NCBI GenBank assembly: GCA_038503065.1
Contig: JBCAMK010000003.1
Location: forward strand, 1,054,001-1,118,000
Source: Paragyromitra xinjiangensis
Lineage: Eukaryota > Ascomycota > Pezizomycetes > Pezizales > Discinaceae
DNA: 64,000 bases
Reading direction: 5' to 3'
A model generated the notes under the pieces. That model had not been told where the DNA came from and did not search any database. It saw only the letters and a program-made list of their open reading frames with translations. How positions within the stretch are numbered: position 1 is the stretch's first letter; each line of letters begins with the position of its first letter. The position numbers and the translations under genes were made by a program. Shown one piece after another: positions 22,933 through 34,914 of the stretch.

Positions 22933-25900
22933 TTAGACCATTATGAACAAACCGCCGAGAACTGCAATGAAACCGAACATGCTAGGGTTATTTGTTCCCG
23001 CGGCGCCAGTGAAGAGCGCGGGAGCTGAAGTATTGACCGCAGCAGCTGTAACAGACCCATACGGGGCTGTAGGAGACGGTACCGTGGTGTTACCCGCAGG
23101 AGGGGTATAAACCACGGGAGGGGCGGTATACGTTGCAGCAGGGGTAGAGTATGTGGGTTCCACTGGAGGAGGAGAATACGAAACCGGTGGAGCAGTATAC
23201 GTCACAGCCGGTGCAGAATAGGTAGTCCCTGGGGCGGTGTAGGTCACTGTGGGAGCAGTATACGTCACAGCCGGTGCGGAATAGGTAGTCCCTGGAGCGG
23301 TGTAGGTCACTGGGGGAGCAGTATATGTCACAGCCGGCGCAGAATAGGTAGTCCCTGGAGCGGTGTAGGTGGTTCCCGGAGCAGTGTAGGTAACACCAGG
23401 AGCAGTGTAGGTCACAGTGGGTGCAGAGTAGGTAACTCCGGGAGCAGTCACAGTGGTAGCAACAGTGTGTGTTACCACAGTGATTGTACCGGGCTCAGTG
23501 TACGTTACAGCAGGTGCAGTATATGTGGTCCCTGGAGCAGTGTAGGTTGTGCCGGGGGCGGTGTAAGTAACTGCAGGAGCGGAATATGTGACGGCGGGAG
23601 CGGTGTAGGTTACTGCAGGCACGGTGTAGGTCACGATGGCAGTAGTGACTGGAGCGTAATAAGTGTAAGAAGTACCAGTAACAACGATTCCCGGCTCTGT
23701 ATACGTGAAGGTAGGACCGGTAACAGTGATAGGTGACTCAGTATACGTGACGGTAGGACCGGTAATAGTGGCACCTGGAGCGGTATAGGTGATGCAAGTT
23801 GTCGTGGTGTAGTAGTTGGTTTTGGCTTCGCACGCTTCGCACTCCTTAGTGACGACGTATGTGACTGTAGTTAAAGTGGTCGTGCCCGGATTCGAAGGAT
23901 AGTATGGAGGTGGAATTACAACCGTCGTAGTTTGAACAGGCGCGGTATAGGTCGTAGTATAGACACTGGTAACTGTATTGGCGATGGTCTGAGTGATATA
24001 AGAGACAGTAGTATAAGTGCTTCCCCCATAAGTGACAGTCTTGGTTACTGGGACATATGTCGTGCCAATACTAACAACTGTCGTGGTCACAGGCAGGGTA
24101 TAGGTCGTAGTTACAGCCGGCTCCGTGTAGACACTCGTGACAGTGTTGGTGAGAGTCTGGGTGAGCAAAGAGACAGTTGTGTAGGTGCTCCCTTCAGATG
24201 TAACCGTCTTAGTCACCGGAACATATGTCGTGATAACACTGACTACTGAAATGGTCTGACCAGGTTCGGTATAAATTGCTGTCACTGTTGGTGCAGTATA
24301 GACACTGGTCACGGTGTTGGTGAGGGTCTGAGTGAGATAAGAGACGGTGGTATAGGTGCTTCCTCCAGAAGTAACTGTCTTGGTCACCGGAACATATGTC
24401 GTTACAACACTGAATACTGAAATGGTCTGACCAGGCTCGGTATAAGTTGCTGTCACTGTTGGTGCAGTGTAGACACTGGTGACGGTGTTAGTGACAGTCT
24501 GGGTGACCAAAGAGACAGTGGTATAGGTGCTTCCTCCAGAAGTAACGGTCACCGGGACATATGTTGTGCCAACACTAACAACCGTCGTAGTCACAGGTTG
24601 AGTATAAGTCGCGGTCACCGTCGGTGCGGTGTAGACGCTCGTAACAGTGTTTGTGAGGGTCTGGGTAGAGACAGTGGTATAGGTGTTTCCTCCAGCAGTA
24701 ACTGTTTTGGTCACTGGAACATATGTTGTGACAACGCTGACTATAGTTTGACCAGGCTCGGTATAAGTCACCGCTGGCGCAGTGTAGACGCTTGTAACAG
24801 TTGAGACAGTAGTATAAGTGCTTCCTCCAGCGGTAATCGTCTTGGTCACTGGGACATATGTTGTGGCAACACTGACTATAGTCTGACCGGGCTCGGTATA
24901 AGTCGCGGTGTAAACATTTGTTACGGTGTTAGTGAGCGTCTGGGTAGAGACAGTGGTATAGGTGCTTCCTCCAGCGGTAACCGTCTTAGTCACTGGGACA
25001 TATGTTGTGGCAACACTGACTATAGTCTGACCAGGCTCAGTATAAGTCGCAGTGTACACATTTGTAACGGTGTCCGTGAGTGTCTGGGTGAGCAAAGAGA
25101 CAGTAGTGTAGGTGCTTCCTCCAGAAGTGACAGTCTTGGTCACCGGAACATATGTTGTAGCAACACTGACTATAGTCTGACCGGGTTCGGTATAAGTCGC
25201 GGTGTAAACATTTGTAACGGTGTTAGTGAGCGTCTGGGTAGAGACAGTGGTATAGGTGCTCCCTCCAGCAGTAACTGTCTTGGTCACTGGAACATATGTT
25301 GTGGCAACACTGACTATAGTCTGACCGGGCTCGGTATAAGTCACCGCTGGTGCAGTGTAGACGCTTGTAACAATGGAGACAGTGGTATAGGTGCTTCCTC
25401 CAGCGGTAACCGTCTTGGTCACTGGGACATATGTTGTGGCAACACTGACTATAGTCTGACCGGGCTCGGTATAAGTCACCGCTGGCGCAGTGTAGACGCT
25501 TATAACAGTGGAGACAGTGGTATAGGTGCTTCCTCCAGCGGTAATCGTCTTGGTCACTGGGACATATGTTGTGGCGAAACTAACTATAGTCTGACCGGGC
25601 TCGGTATAAGTTGCGGTGTACACATTTGTAACGGTGTCCGTGAGTGTCTGGGTGAGTGAAGTGACAGTAGTATATGTGCTACCTCCAGAAGTGACCGTCT
25701 GAGTAACCGGGATACACGTTGTGGTAACACTGACAGAGATGACCGTCTTGGTAACCGGGACATATGACGTAGCGACGCTCACCACTGTAGCGGTCTGAGC
25801 GGGCTCGGTATAAGTCGTAGTGTACACATTTGTAACGGTGTTGGTGAGTGTCTGGGTGAGCGAAGAGACAGTGGTATAGGTACTCCCTCCAGAAGTGACC

Positions 25901-27742
25901 GTCTGAGTAACCGGGATACACGTTGTGGTAACACTGACAGAGATGACCGTCTTGGTAACCGGGACATATGACGTAGCAACACTAACCACAGTCTGACCAG
26001 GCTCAGTATAAGTTGCAGTCACGGTTGGCGCAGAGTATACACTTGTGACGGTGTTCGTAAGCGTCTGGGTGAGCGAAGTGACGGTGGTATAGGTGCTTCC
26101 TCCAGAAGTTACAGTCTGGGTTACCGGGATACACGTTGTGACAACAATTACAGAGGTGACTGTAGTTGCAACAGTAGTCGTGTATGGTGGTGGCACACTG
26201 TAATGCGGGCTAGACGTGGGGGAAGTGTATGGAGGGATGTACGCACTTGGGGAGCTGCTGGAGTACGAAGGTGGGGCGTATACGCTCGAGGACGAACTGC
26301 TGGAGTACGTAGGTAAGATGTAGACGCTCGAGGACGAACTGCTGGAGTACGAAGGTGGGATATACACGCTCGATGGACTGCTGGAGTACGTAGGTGAGAC
26401 GTAGACGCTCGAGGACGAATTGCTGGAGTACGAAGGTGGGATATACACGCTCGACGGACTGCTGGAGTACGTAGGTGAGACGTAGACGCTCGAGGACGAA
26501 CTGCTGGAGTACGAAGGTGGGGTGTATACACTTGAGTACGAGCTGCTGGAGTATGAAGGCGGGACGTACACGCTCGACGAACTGCTGGAGTACGGAGGTG
26601 AGACGTAGACGCTCGAAAAACTGCTGCTCGAGTACGAAGGTGGAGTGTATATGCCTGAAAGCGAACTGCTGGAGTACGAAGGTGGAGTGTATACACTCGA
26701 AGACGAGCTGCTGGAGTATGAAGGTGGGACGTACACGCTCGACGAACTGCTGGAGTACGGAGGTGAGACGTAGACGCTCGAAGAACTGCTGCTCGAGTAC
26801 GAAGGTGAGACGTAGACGCTCGAAGAACTGCTGCTCGAGTACGAAGGTGGGGTATACACGCTCGAGGACGAACTGCTGGAGTACGTAGGTAAGATGTAGA
26901 CGCTCGAGGACGAACTGCTGGAGTACGAAGGTGGGATATACACGCTCGACGGACTGCTGGAGTACGTGGGTGAGACGTAGACGCTCGAGGACGAACTGCT
27001 GGAGTACGAAGGTGGGATATACACGCTTGACGGACTGCTGGAGTACGTAGGTGAGACGTAGACGCTTGAGGACGAACTGCTGGAGTACGAAGGTGGGATA
27101 TACACACTCGACGAACTGCTGGAGTACGTAGGTGAGATGTAAACGCTAGAGGACGAGCTACTGGAGTACGAAGGTGGGGTATACACGCTCGAGGGCGGAC
27201 TGCTCGAGTACGAAGGTGGTGTGTACACACTTGAGGGTGAGCTGCTGGAGTACGAAGGTGGGGTATACACGCTCGGCGAGCTGCTGGAGTACGTAGGTAA
27301 GATGTAAACACTGGAAGACGAGCTGCTGGAGTACGAAGGTGGGGTGTACACGCTCGGGGATGAGCTGCTAGTATACGGAGGTGGGACGTAGACGCTCGAC
27401 GAGCTAGAGTACGGCGGAGGGGCGTACACGCTAGAGCTGCTGCTCGAGCTAGACGAATACGGAGGGGGAGGAGAACCGTACGGGCTAGAGGTAGTATTTA
27501 CATTAGAAATTGGTTCAATAATGGGGTCCACAAAACCAAAGAACTATGGGGAGAGAAGAAACATACATTGGAGTAGTCAGAGGGGCTACATACGGAGTGT
27601 CCGTTGGGACACCGTATGGGGGAGGGGTATTATAATACCCATCCGTCAAAGCCCTCTCAGCGAGGCCAATGTCCTCAGCCGGAGCGGCGAGTGCCCCTAC
27701 GGCGAGGGAAAAAAAGGTGAAGATACGAACGGAGTTAACCAT
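22933..27742 (-). CDS. Giant repeat-built GPI-type cell-wall adhesin
   Basis: Exon 1 is 27742-27567 and exon 2 is 27484-22933, joined across an 82-nt intron (GTATGT donor, TCTAAT branch, TAG acceptor): 1,575 aa. Residues 1-20 are a secretion signal with an ALA-A cleavage site. About residues 60-490 are Ser/Tyr/Pro units of the VYxPPSYSSSSSS type. About 500-1260 are Thr/Val-rich units of ~50 residues built on TYVPVTKTVTSGGSTYTTVS and TYTEPGQTIVSV. A Cys pair in KECEACEAK (near 1277) precedes short YTAPAVT/YTAPGTT units to ~1520. The C-terminus has small residues around GAAGTNN and a hydrophobic tail ending LGGLFIMV, as expected for GPI anchoring. Heavy O-glycosylation and surface exposure are inferred. 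No lectin or ligand-binding head is recognisable, so 'adhesin' is by architecture. Confidence 0.9.
23110..23660 (-). repeat. Coding tandem repeat, YTAPAVT/YTAPGTT type
   Basis: About 20-odd imperfect 21-nt units encode 7-residue Tyr-Thr-Ala-Pro-x-x-Thr motifs near the adhesin C-terminus. The units are close enough in DNA sequence to recombine, so length polymorphism is expected. Confidence 0.85.
23880..26160 (-). repeat. Coding tandem repeat, ~150-nt Thr/Val units
   Basis: About a dozen units of roughly 140-190 nt encode TYVPVTKTVTxGGSTYTTVS followed by QTLTNTVTxVYTA and TYTEPGQT. Some units drop the middle block or carry a TTCIPVTQTVTS variant. Two blocks near 25.7-26.0 kb are almost identical, which points to recent unit duplication. 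Confidence 0.88.
26230..27470 (-). repeat. Coding minisatellite, Ser/Tyr/Pro units of ~39-48 nt
   Basis: About 30 units built on VYxPPSYSSSSSS form the N-terminal stalk. Higher-order blocks repeat (VYVSPTYSSSPSSVYIPP recurs several times). The units lack stop codons in other frames, so long spurious open frames overlap this array on both strands. Confidence 0.9.
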
Positions 27743-29734
27743 TGTAACTTCGGGGGAATCGTGGATTCGATATCCCTCTCCTTATCCTTCCTGTTGTTCC
27801 TGCAATTGAACGAAAGTTTATTGATATACCGACTCGACTAACGATGCAGGCCAGAGATCTCAAAACGTAGCGAAGGGATATCAGTCGACACAAAAAAGCG
27901 AATGAGTTTGTGAACGAAGACGAACTGCACGGTCTCAAGCGAAGGCCCCGGCAGAAAACGATGGGAAGGGATGCTGGGGAAAGGTAGCAAAAAAGAGAAG
28001 GGCTACAGCAGAAGTAGCCTTCTCTTTATACCTTCAAACTCACATAAGATCTGTCTGACGGGCCACGATTTCCAGCCAAACACATGTTGAGCAGGTGGGG
28101 AGCAACCAGGATCTCGAAGATGAATTGGAGATGGGTAGAATGCACCTGATTAGGAATAACAAAACTCGGATAAGCACCGTACCACTGTGCGCCGATGCTT
28201 GTATGAGATCCGAGGCTATCAAGTTTGCCCATATCTTTGGACTGTGTTGTAGTCCGTAGCACAGATTGGTGGTTGGTAGAACGTATAGGAAGATAGTAGG
28301 CCTAACTGGGTTGGTACTGCTACTGCAGTGATGTTATTAGATAAGATGGCAAGGCAAACATCGAAAACAAACAGTAGGTTTTCCAGAAGTAGTAAAAACA
28401 AAAGACGACCATAATAACGGAAGCGGTAGAGCTAGTCGGAAACATGCATGAACCGGGACAACTACACCTGTACGATGACATTGTCCTTTGTTGATCGGGA
28501 CCACTGCTCAGGGTCTGACACGATAGTGTCTTTCCCGCTGCCATACCGGCATCCGGATATTGCCAGCTCATCTTCGTTAATGGGCTTATGAGAATTCGTC
28601 CGGAAATTCCAGCGAGTGATGATCTGATAAATATCGCTTAAAAGAGTATTTTGGGTCCTGAATCAGCGCAATACACATTGCACTTGTCTTGTTCTTGTCT
28701 CATACTCGCGTGCCACGGTACTCCAGGTAGGGCAACACCCAAGCCTGACTGCCTCTAGACGAAAAAGGATGAGTAACTGCGGTTCGGATTTCTTGAGGGT
28801 TTTTGTTTGCGCTGCATAGTGGGGTGTGGTCAATGCTGGTAAGCCAGGTTCTTGTTGCTGTAGCGATTGTATCGGAGCATGTGTAGACCTGGGCGTGATA
28901 GGGCGGATGTGGTGCAGTTCAGTTCTCAAGTCAGCTAGCGCAGGACGTTTCCTACTCCCAGTAGACGGTGCAGGGATTATTGACATGCAAGACTGATGGT
29001 AACTCATGTCATTGGCCTCACGGCGAACCGTTCTTCTGGAAAAACTACACTCTAAAAAAAGAAATAACGCGATCGAAGCGAGAAGCTGTTCAGGATGTCT
29101 CAGTGAACGGGATAGATTTTCCGACAATTGGTCAATGGGATGGCCCGTCGCTGGACGTCAGCTCCTGGGGTAAGATATGCTTGGCTTTGCCATTGGCTTT
29201 CCGCCCCCGCCTCCCGTAGATAGGATTCCACAGGCTTCTTGACGGGTTGGAAAGATACCACTACGCCTCGTCTTTTTTATGGGCAGGTTTCTCTTTATCG
29301 TCCCAAAGAGCATTTTCCTCCGCTAATCTTCTCTAGATCTGAGTTGTGATCAAATAATTATCGCCCCATATTCCATCCTCCTAAGACAGGTCAATGGTAC
29401 CAATCGAACCTGTACCTGCCTTTGGAAGGCTTGGTTTTTGACAACAGGCACGGGCTGACAAGGTAGAACGCACTCTACTTTAGGTAAAATGTCCTTGGGG
29501 CTCGATGACTCCAATTTGACAGAATTCCCAGGCTGAAATCATGGTTATCACGAGAATACTATAGCCGACCCCAAGGCATGAGATCAGCTAAAGGAGGCAT
29601 CGCTGTGAAAGTTTGCAAAATACATGGAAACCTACTATGCAAGCCTAGTAAAGTCTCCGCGCCATTCAGGTGCTTCCTGGATTAATAACAAGCTTTGCCA
29701 AAGCTTTGCCATAGTTACTTTTTGTCACTATTAA
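27743..29734. other. Intergenic between adhesin and DML1
   Basis: The left 300 bp is the adhesin promoter and leader; a TATAAAG on the minus strand at 28024-28030 lies ~280 bp before its ATG. The rest has no supported gene. A minus-strand frame at 28663-29007 (114 aa) looks partly protein-like but has no recognisable family or splice context. Confidence 0.5.
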
Positions 29735-32426
29735 CTAATCATCATCGTCATCCGACCCACTATTCCAACCCTCCTCATAGGCTTCTGCGAATTCTCCCAA
29801 GTCATTCAAAAGAGCCTCTCGCTCGTCAACACCGACTACTCTCGATACGACCTCTTTCACGTTTTTGAGCCGTGAGATTATTTTAGACGAAGTTGTGAGA
29901 GTGGTGCTGATCCTGCTGACGCATGGCCTATCAAGTACTGAAGTATCTAGAACACTCTCGGCAAAAATGCTGGGGAAGCTATCGATAGTCGGGTACGTGA
30001 ATGTTGTAAGGTACCTATATCTTGATCAATGAAATGGACAAAGGGAGAAACCAATTGAAGTGCGAGATTTTGAATTCGGGAAGATCTTTCAAGGCTAGCT
30101 GAGAGACGGGAGAGCAAAAGAAATATTGATGAGCAGCCAGCAACAAAAACATGCTGTAGGGCTGCAAGATAGCTGTGAACCAAGAGGCTGATGCGCCATT
30201 AATGCAGTGAGAAGCCTTCGCATGCAGTGACCCGATTAGGAGGAAGTGCAGCATCATAAGACGCAATAATCGCAACAAAACAGCAAACAAAGGTATAACA
30301 TAGTAAAGCAGAGTACTCAAGCCAGTAGGCAGAGTGGCTAGGCGAGGGATGAGGAGCGACTTTTGGGTATGCAAACAAAACTTAAAACAAAAACAACAAA
30401 ATTCTTTGTAGCAAACCGCTAGAGGGAAGCGAGGTTTTTGCTTTTTGGGTGCTTCGTAATTGGCTAGAATATCGAAACCTACAGCCAGAACTTGCCACAT
30501 TTTCGTTGCCTTGTAGACTTGTTGAGGTGAAATATTGTAACTAAAAAAAGCAAAACACATCATGATTGTGCGCGAAGAACGAAAAGTAGTCCCCCACCTT
30601 CCAAGAATAGCATCTTGCCGATCATGAGCCAATTGAGCTGTCCTTTGGGCTGTCCTTTGATCTGTCTTTTGCCTCGTCCTAGAAGAATTTGCCGTCTCTT
30701 CCATAACTTGTTCCTCACTGAATCCTCTCAAGACCTCAGCTTCTGCGAATATGTGCCCATCATTGCCCATTTCCCTTCCTCTAATTCTAGTCCCACCAGA
30801 GTCCCAAGAAAGTTCAATCTTCGATGCCAAGCCCCGCGACGGGGTTGCCACAGGTGACATCGGCGAATGATCCGGTGTTTCGCTTTCAGTTCTCGTTTCA
30901 TGGATAGACATGGCAAGATTTGCTATTTTCTGATTCCCGCTGACGTTAAGGAGAGTAGTCATATCGTCCAATCTCCCTAGAAAACTAGTGCTATCGTTGT
31001 CACGAATACGGGTAGGCAAAGTGCAAGTTTCCATTGCTACTGATAATAGCCCCATTGTATGCCATTTCGAGGTATTGTCCATCATAACATAGGTTGGGAG
31101 CCTCGGAGGTGGGCTCCGGAGCGGGATATAGAGAGAGGTCAGAGGGACTATACCTGATAGAGAATATGCTAGATCAACTGTTTGTTTGATCTCTTGTTCC
31201 TACACATAGTCAGCATCAAGCTGACTCGTTCTTATAGGACTGGTAGCCAGCTTCGGTATAGATTGCCATCCGACGATCGAATAAGAACAAATAATAGATA
31301 AAATAAAAAAATAAAAAAGGTTTAGGATAAAAAAAGAAGAAAGTAAGTGGAGAGGAGAGTAAAATCGACGATGATGAATCCAACAAACTCACCCTAGGAA
31401 CCTTATCCCCACCCTCCAACCCCCAGGTCACTATTGCAACCTTCGAGTACTCGTCTCTCAAGGCTGCAATGTACTCCGAGCCGAAACCTCCCCAAGCATC
31501 ATCCGCGGGCATCATTACCTGCACGCCTTGCATCTGGTCGCATTCTTCCGCAAAGAGTCTAAAGTCCCTATCCAGTAACTCGTGTTCTTTATCCAATTGA
31601 TGAAAAAGATCTTTCCCTAGACCAAATCCCTTGAAAGGCACAACTTTTGAGTCGAGCTCATATTCGTTTATCTGAATACATGAACGGGGATGGTAGAAGA
31701 CTTTGTTGAAATCGCTCCAGTAGCGGACAGTTGGCGTATCAAGCGGTGGCGCTGGAAGTCCCTATACAATATAGCCAATACAACTTGCCATTAGTGTTGT
31801 GAATACGTGTAGACCATCTCTCGATCAGAAAAAAAGGAGTGGGGGCCTACAGCGTCGAGATTTTTCTGGTATTCAATTGGCTCGATAGGGGGTTCTCGCT
31901 GGACAGTGGTTCCACGATCCCTTCAGAAAAGCAAAGTTCAGTAACCAAGGCTCCCTGAAAGCAGCGCGGTAGGTATGCATACCAGAGTCCCTGAGGTATC
32001 CCGCCTGTTGTCTCCTCCATTTGGTCGTAGAGAGCATTAATCTTTCGCATGGACCCAAATCCCCCTATTCCCCGAGAAAAAGTAATCAGAATTTGTCAGT
32101 AAAGCTCCTTAAATCGCGCTGCCTTGCTCCTCACCCAAAATCCGTACCCTTTAGGTCGTAAATCAAAACTCTTGGCGTGTATGTCTCTATTCCTCCGGCC
32201 CCAATACCGGGCCGAAAGTGAATGTCGTGATCAACGGGGCTTGGTGTAGCATCTTCAGCGTACGTAAAATATGATTCCTACCCAGAGATAAAACCTGTTA
32301 GTCAATAACCAAACTGTCTCAGCTTCAGCTGTTTCGGAATAACTTAGCAGCTACCTGAGTATTCCAGAAGTGTGTCCCCAAGTAGTTCGCTTGCTGCCCA
32401 AGCTGTATAGTGATGATCTCATGCAT
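29735..32426 (-). CDS. DML1: DML1/Misato family mitochondrial inheritance protein
   Basis: Eight exons in transcript order: 32426-32355, 32277-32148, 32064-31983, 31920-31851, 31761-31393, 31199-30598, 30540-30499, 30014-29735 (548 aa). The start [20 protein letters not shown] is the tubulin/FtsZ-like N-terminal strand and loop of Misato. Then come [47 protein letters not shown] and the diagnostic [13 protein letters not shown] ... [12 protein letters not shown]. Later segments are [21 protein letters not shown] and a [12 protein letters not shown] near the end, followed by an acidic tail. Family members act in mitochondrial DNA or organelle inheritance and tubulin/chaperonin assembly. All junctions keep frame. 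The last intron (30015-30498, 484 nt) is far longer than the others. Intron 30541-30597 is a multiple of three without stops, so its removal is less certain. Confidence 0.92.
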
Positions 32427-33399
32427 CTGAAAGATGTTTGATGCTGTACGAAGTGAAAAAATGCTGTGCGTTTAGTACTCAAAGATCACAAAGTTCTCAT
32501 AAGCATGTAGAAATAAATCACAAAGCACTGGGCCTGATGTCGATCTCAGGGAGGAGTGAGGTAGGTTGAGGGTGGTGAGGAGTTAAAAGCACTGCCCCAT
32601 TTTCGAAATAAAGTTGAGGCTCAAAAGTTTGCCCCGCTATCGGATCAGATCTTATCTTATCTTATCTGGTTTATTCCATGTATCCTAGACTATCACTCGT
32701 TTTTACGATCCCAAATTTGCCAGACCACCGACCACCATTGATTGATTTATTGATTCATTCATTCATTAGATAAATCCAACTACCCAGGTTATGGTACTAA
32801 CTGCTATTCTACACCGGAAGAGACTTGGTAACTTATTACCTACCAAAGAAAAAGAGGCAACTCAGGATAGAACCGGAGCCTAGACCTAAATACTGAGATA
32901 TAATAGTAAGTGAATCAAAGAGCGTAAAGAGGGTAAGCTATAAAGTGGATGTTTCCCAAGTGAGATTTCTAAAGAGTAGCTTTATGGATATCTTGGGAAT
33001 GAAAGCTACATGTAATCGCTGTAGTCCTAGGAGCTACTGAAGACTAAGTGACCCCGACGATAAGGCTTTGGGCACACCACCTAGAGGCGAGACCAAAGAT
33101 AGCTTCAAAGCGAACAAGAATCCAGTGAATAAACAGGAGATATTTAGATAAGGAGCTGAGAGCCACAGAGTAAACATGTACAAATTAAAGAGGAAAAAAG
33201 CATCACAACTCAATAGAAACACCGCAAGTGACTAGCAAAACAAATTTTGGCTGCGATTTCAGGTGCGAGTGATCCTTCATGATCATATATCCAAATAAGA
33301 CAGGGCTAGGGTTATTTAGCTGCTTACCCTCCTTACGCTGATGGCGAGTAATTCTATTCAGCTTGATAATTCCTAAATCTACACAGCAAAGATCCAGCT
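32427..33399. other. Divergent intergenic region DML1 / F-box-ankyrin
   Basis: This holds upstream sequences of two divergent genes. It contains a (CTTAT)n microsatellite near 32650-32668, a degenerate (ATTC)n run around 32750-32768 and one TACATGTA (33007). No gene is seen. Confidence 0.5.
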
Positions 33400-34914
33400 A
33401 TGCCACTTTCCAACCTTCCCACCGAGCTACTCTTCCTTATTGCAGATTGCCTTAGGCCAAGTGACGTATTCTCTCTCATTCGCGCCAACCGTCATTTTGC
33501 ACAGATCTTAACTAGCCTACTTCACGAGCTTGCCCTCCATGTTGGAGAAAAAGAGCAAATAACTGCACTCCAGTGGGCAACATCTAGAAGACTTGAAAGT
33601 CTAGTGGCATTGCTGTTAAAGGAGGGGGTCGATGTCCACGAAGTTAAAGGACCAGAGACACCACTACTACGGGCGGTCGGTAACGGAGATGAGAAAATAG
33701 TCAAGCTATTGCTCGACAACGAAGCGGGTGCCGGCATGGGGTTTGAAGTGCTTGAGACAGCAGCGATATGGGGATCTGAGGCAATGGTGCGGCTATTATT
33801 GGAGAATGGAGCTCATCATTCGATGCGTGGGAGACGCCGCAATTTAACAGCCCTTCATGTTGCTGTAATGCACAGAAATGAAGGTGCGGTGAGAGCACTA
33901 CTCGAAAAAGGCGCTAGAGTCAATTTTCCGATCGAAGAGGTCGGCTTGTCGATCAATCAAGTCCATTCGCCGCTCATCGAAGCCGTCTCCTTTAATCCTC
34001 CGTCACTCACTATTATCAACCTGCTACTGGAAGCTGGAGCGGACGCTACCCAGTTTTCTAACTCAGGGTATCCGTTGATTCATATAGCAGTTTTATCTCA
34101 TTCGGTGACGGAGGTAATTGAGCTTCTAGTAGCATATGGAGCCAAAATCTCTGACGTCGTGGGGGGAAGAAATACCGCCCTTCACTGCGCTGCAACTCGA
34201 GCTGCAGTGAGCCAGCCGCACGCCGCCGTAGTTAAGTGTCTGCTAGAGAACGGTGCGGACATAACCGTCCGGGACGATAGAGGATATACAGCAATCGAAG
34301 ATCTTATGGTTGCATACATTGTACACGGAGACCCAGAATTCGATATCAAACCAGTGGTCGATATGCTCCTGGACCCTAGTACCGACAGCTGCAGACTTGA
34401 TAGCTTACTTCAGGTACTTGATTGGGCGGCGGAGCACGGCCACGAAGATATACTCAACCGGCTGCTAGAAAATGGGGTTGACCCATCGACTAGAAATTGG
34501 ATCAACGGGTGGACGGCTCTTCATTCCGCTGCCGCAAATGGACAAAAAGCTGTAGTTGAACAGCTACTAAGGCGGGGGGTCCATATCTCTATTAGAGAGT
34601 CATCAGGCGATAGTACACTGCTTCATATCGCGGCTCAATATCGGCAGCCAGAAATGGTCAAGTTCCTGCTGGAAAGGGGGATCGAGGTTAATGCTACAAA
34701 TAAACTAGGTCAAACAGCGCTTGATCTCGTATCATTGCCACGACAAACCATCAGGAGAAGTACGGACGTAATGAGTGGATCTCCAGCCCCGCTCATGTCT
34801 GAAACAGAGCTGGAAGATGAATTGAGTGAAACACTTTCGCAGCACGGTGCTGAGCATGGCTTCGATATTGGGGTTCTGTTGCCCGGCTGTTGTCTCGAGT
34901 GGACGAGAATGTGA
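33400..34914 (+). CDS. F-box protein with ankyrin repeats
   Basis: This is an intronless frame of 504 aa. Residues 4-40 are an F-box (LSNLPTELLFLIADCLRP, then SLIRANRHF). From ~55 to the end run about ten ankyrin repeats. The clear ones are TALHVAVMHRNEGAVRALLE (~150), PLIHIAVLSHSVTEVIELL (~225), NTALHCAATRA (~263), WTALHSAAANGQKAVVEQLL (~370) and TLLHIAAQYRQPEMVKFLLE (~405), ending before an acidic tail. In such proteins the F-box binds Skp1 in an SCF ubiquitin ligase while the repeats choose the substrate. F-box/ankyrin proteins form large, fast-evolving families in filamentous ascomycetes, so no orthologue name is given. The ATG at 33400 is the only sensible start. Confidence 0.92.
   Translation: MPLSNLPTELLFLIADCLRPSDVFSLIRANRHFAQILTSLLHELALHVGEKEQITALQWATSRRLESLVALLLKEGVDVHEVKGPETPLLRAVGNGDEKIVKLLLDNEAGAGMGFEVLETAAIWGSEAMVRLLLENGAHHSMRGRRRNLTALHVAVMHRNEGAVRALLEKGARVNFPIEEVGLSINQVHSPLIEAVSFNPPSLTIINLLLEAGADATQFSNSGYPLIHIAVLSHSVTEVIELLVAYGAKISDVVGGRNTALHCAATRAAVSQPHAAVVKCLLENGADITVRDDRGYTAIEDLMVAYIVHGDPEFDIKPVVDMLLDPSTDSCRLDSLLQVLDWAAEHGHEDILNRLLENGVDPSTRNWINGWTALHSAAANGQKAVVEQLLRRGVHISIRESSGDSTLLHIAAQYRQPEMVKFLLERGIEVNATNKLGQTALDLVSLPRQTIRRSTDVMSGSPAPLMSETELEDELSETLSQHGAEHGFDIGVLLPGCCLEWTRM

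Noticed and set aside
27544..27566. 23-nt intron alternative (acceptor CATAG) between the adhesin exons
   Set aside because: It is too short and puts exon 2 out of frame; the 82-nt intron has canonical donor, branch and acceptor and restores frame.
28663..29127. Minus frame of 114-154 aa with STGSRKRPALADLRTEL
   Set aside because: Part looks protein-like, but no family, promoter or splice partner was found; evidence is too weak for a gene call.
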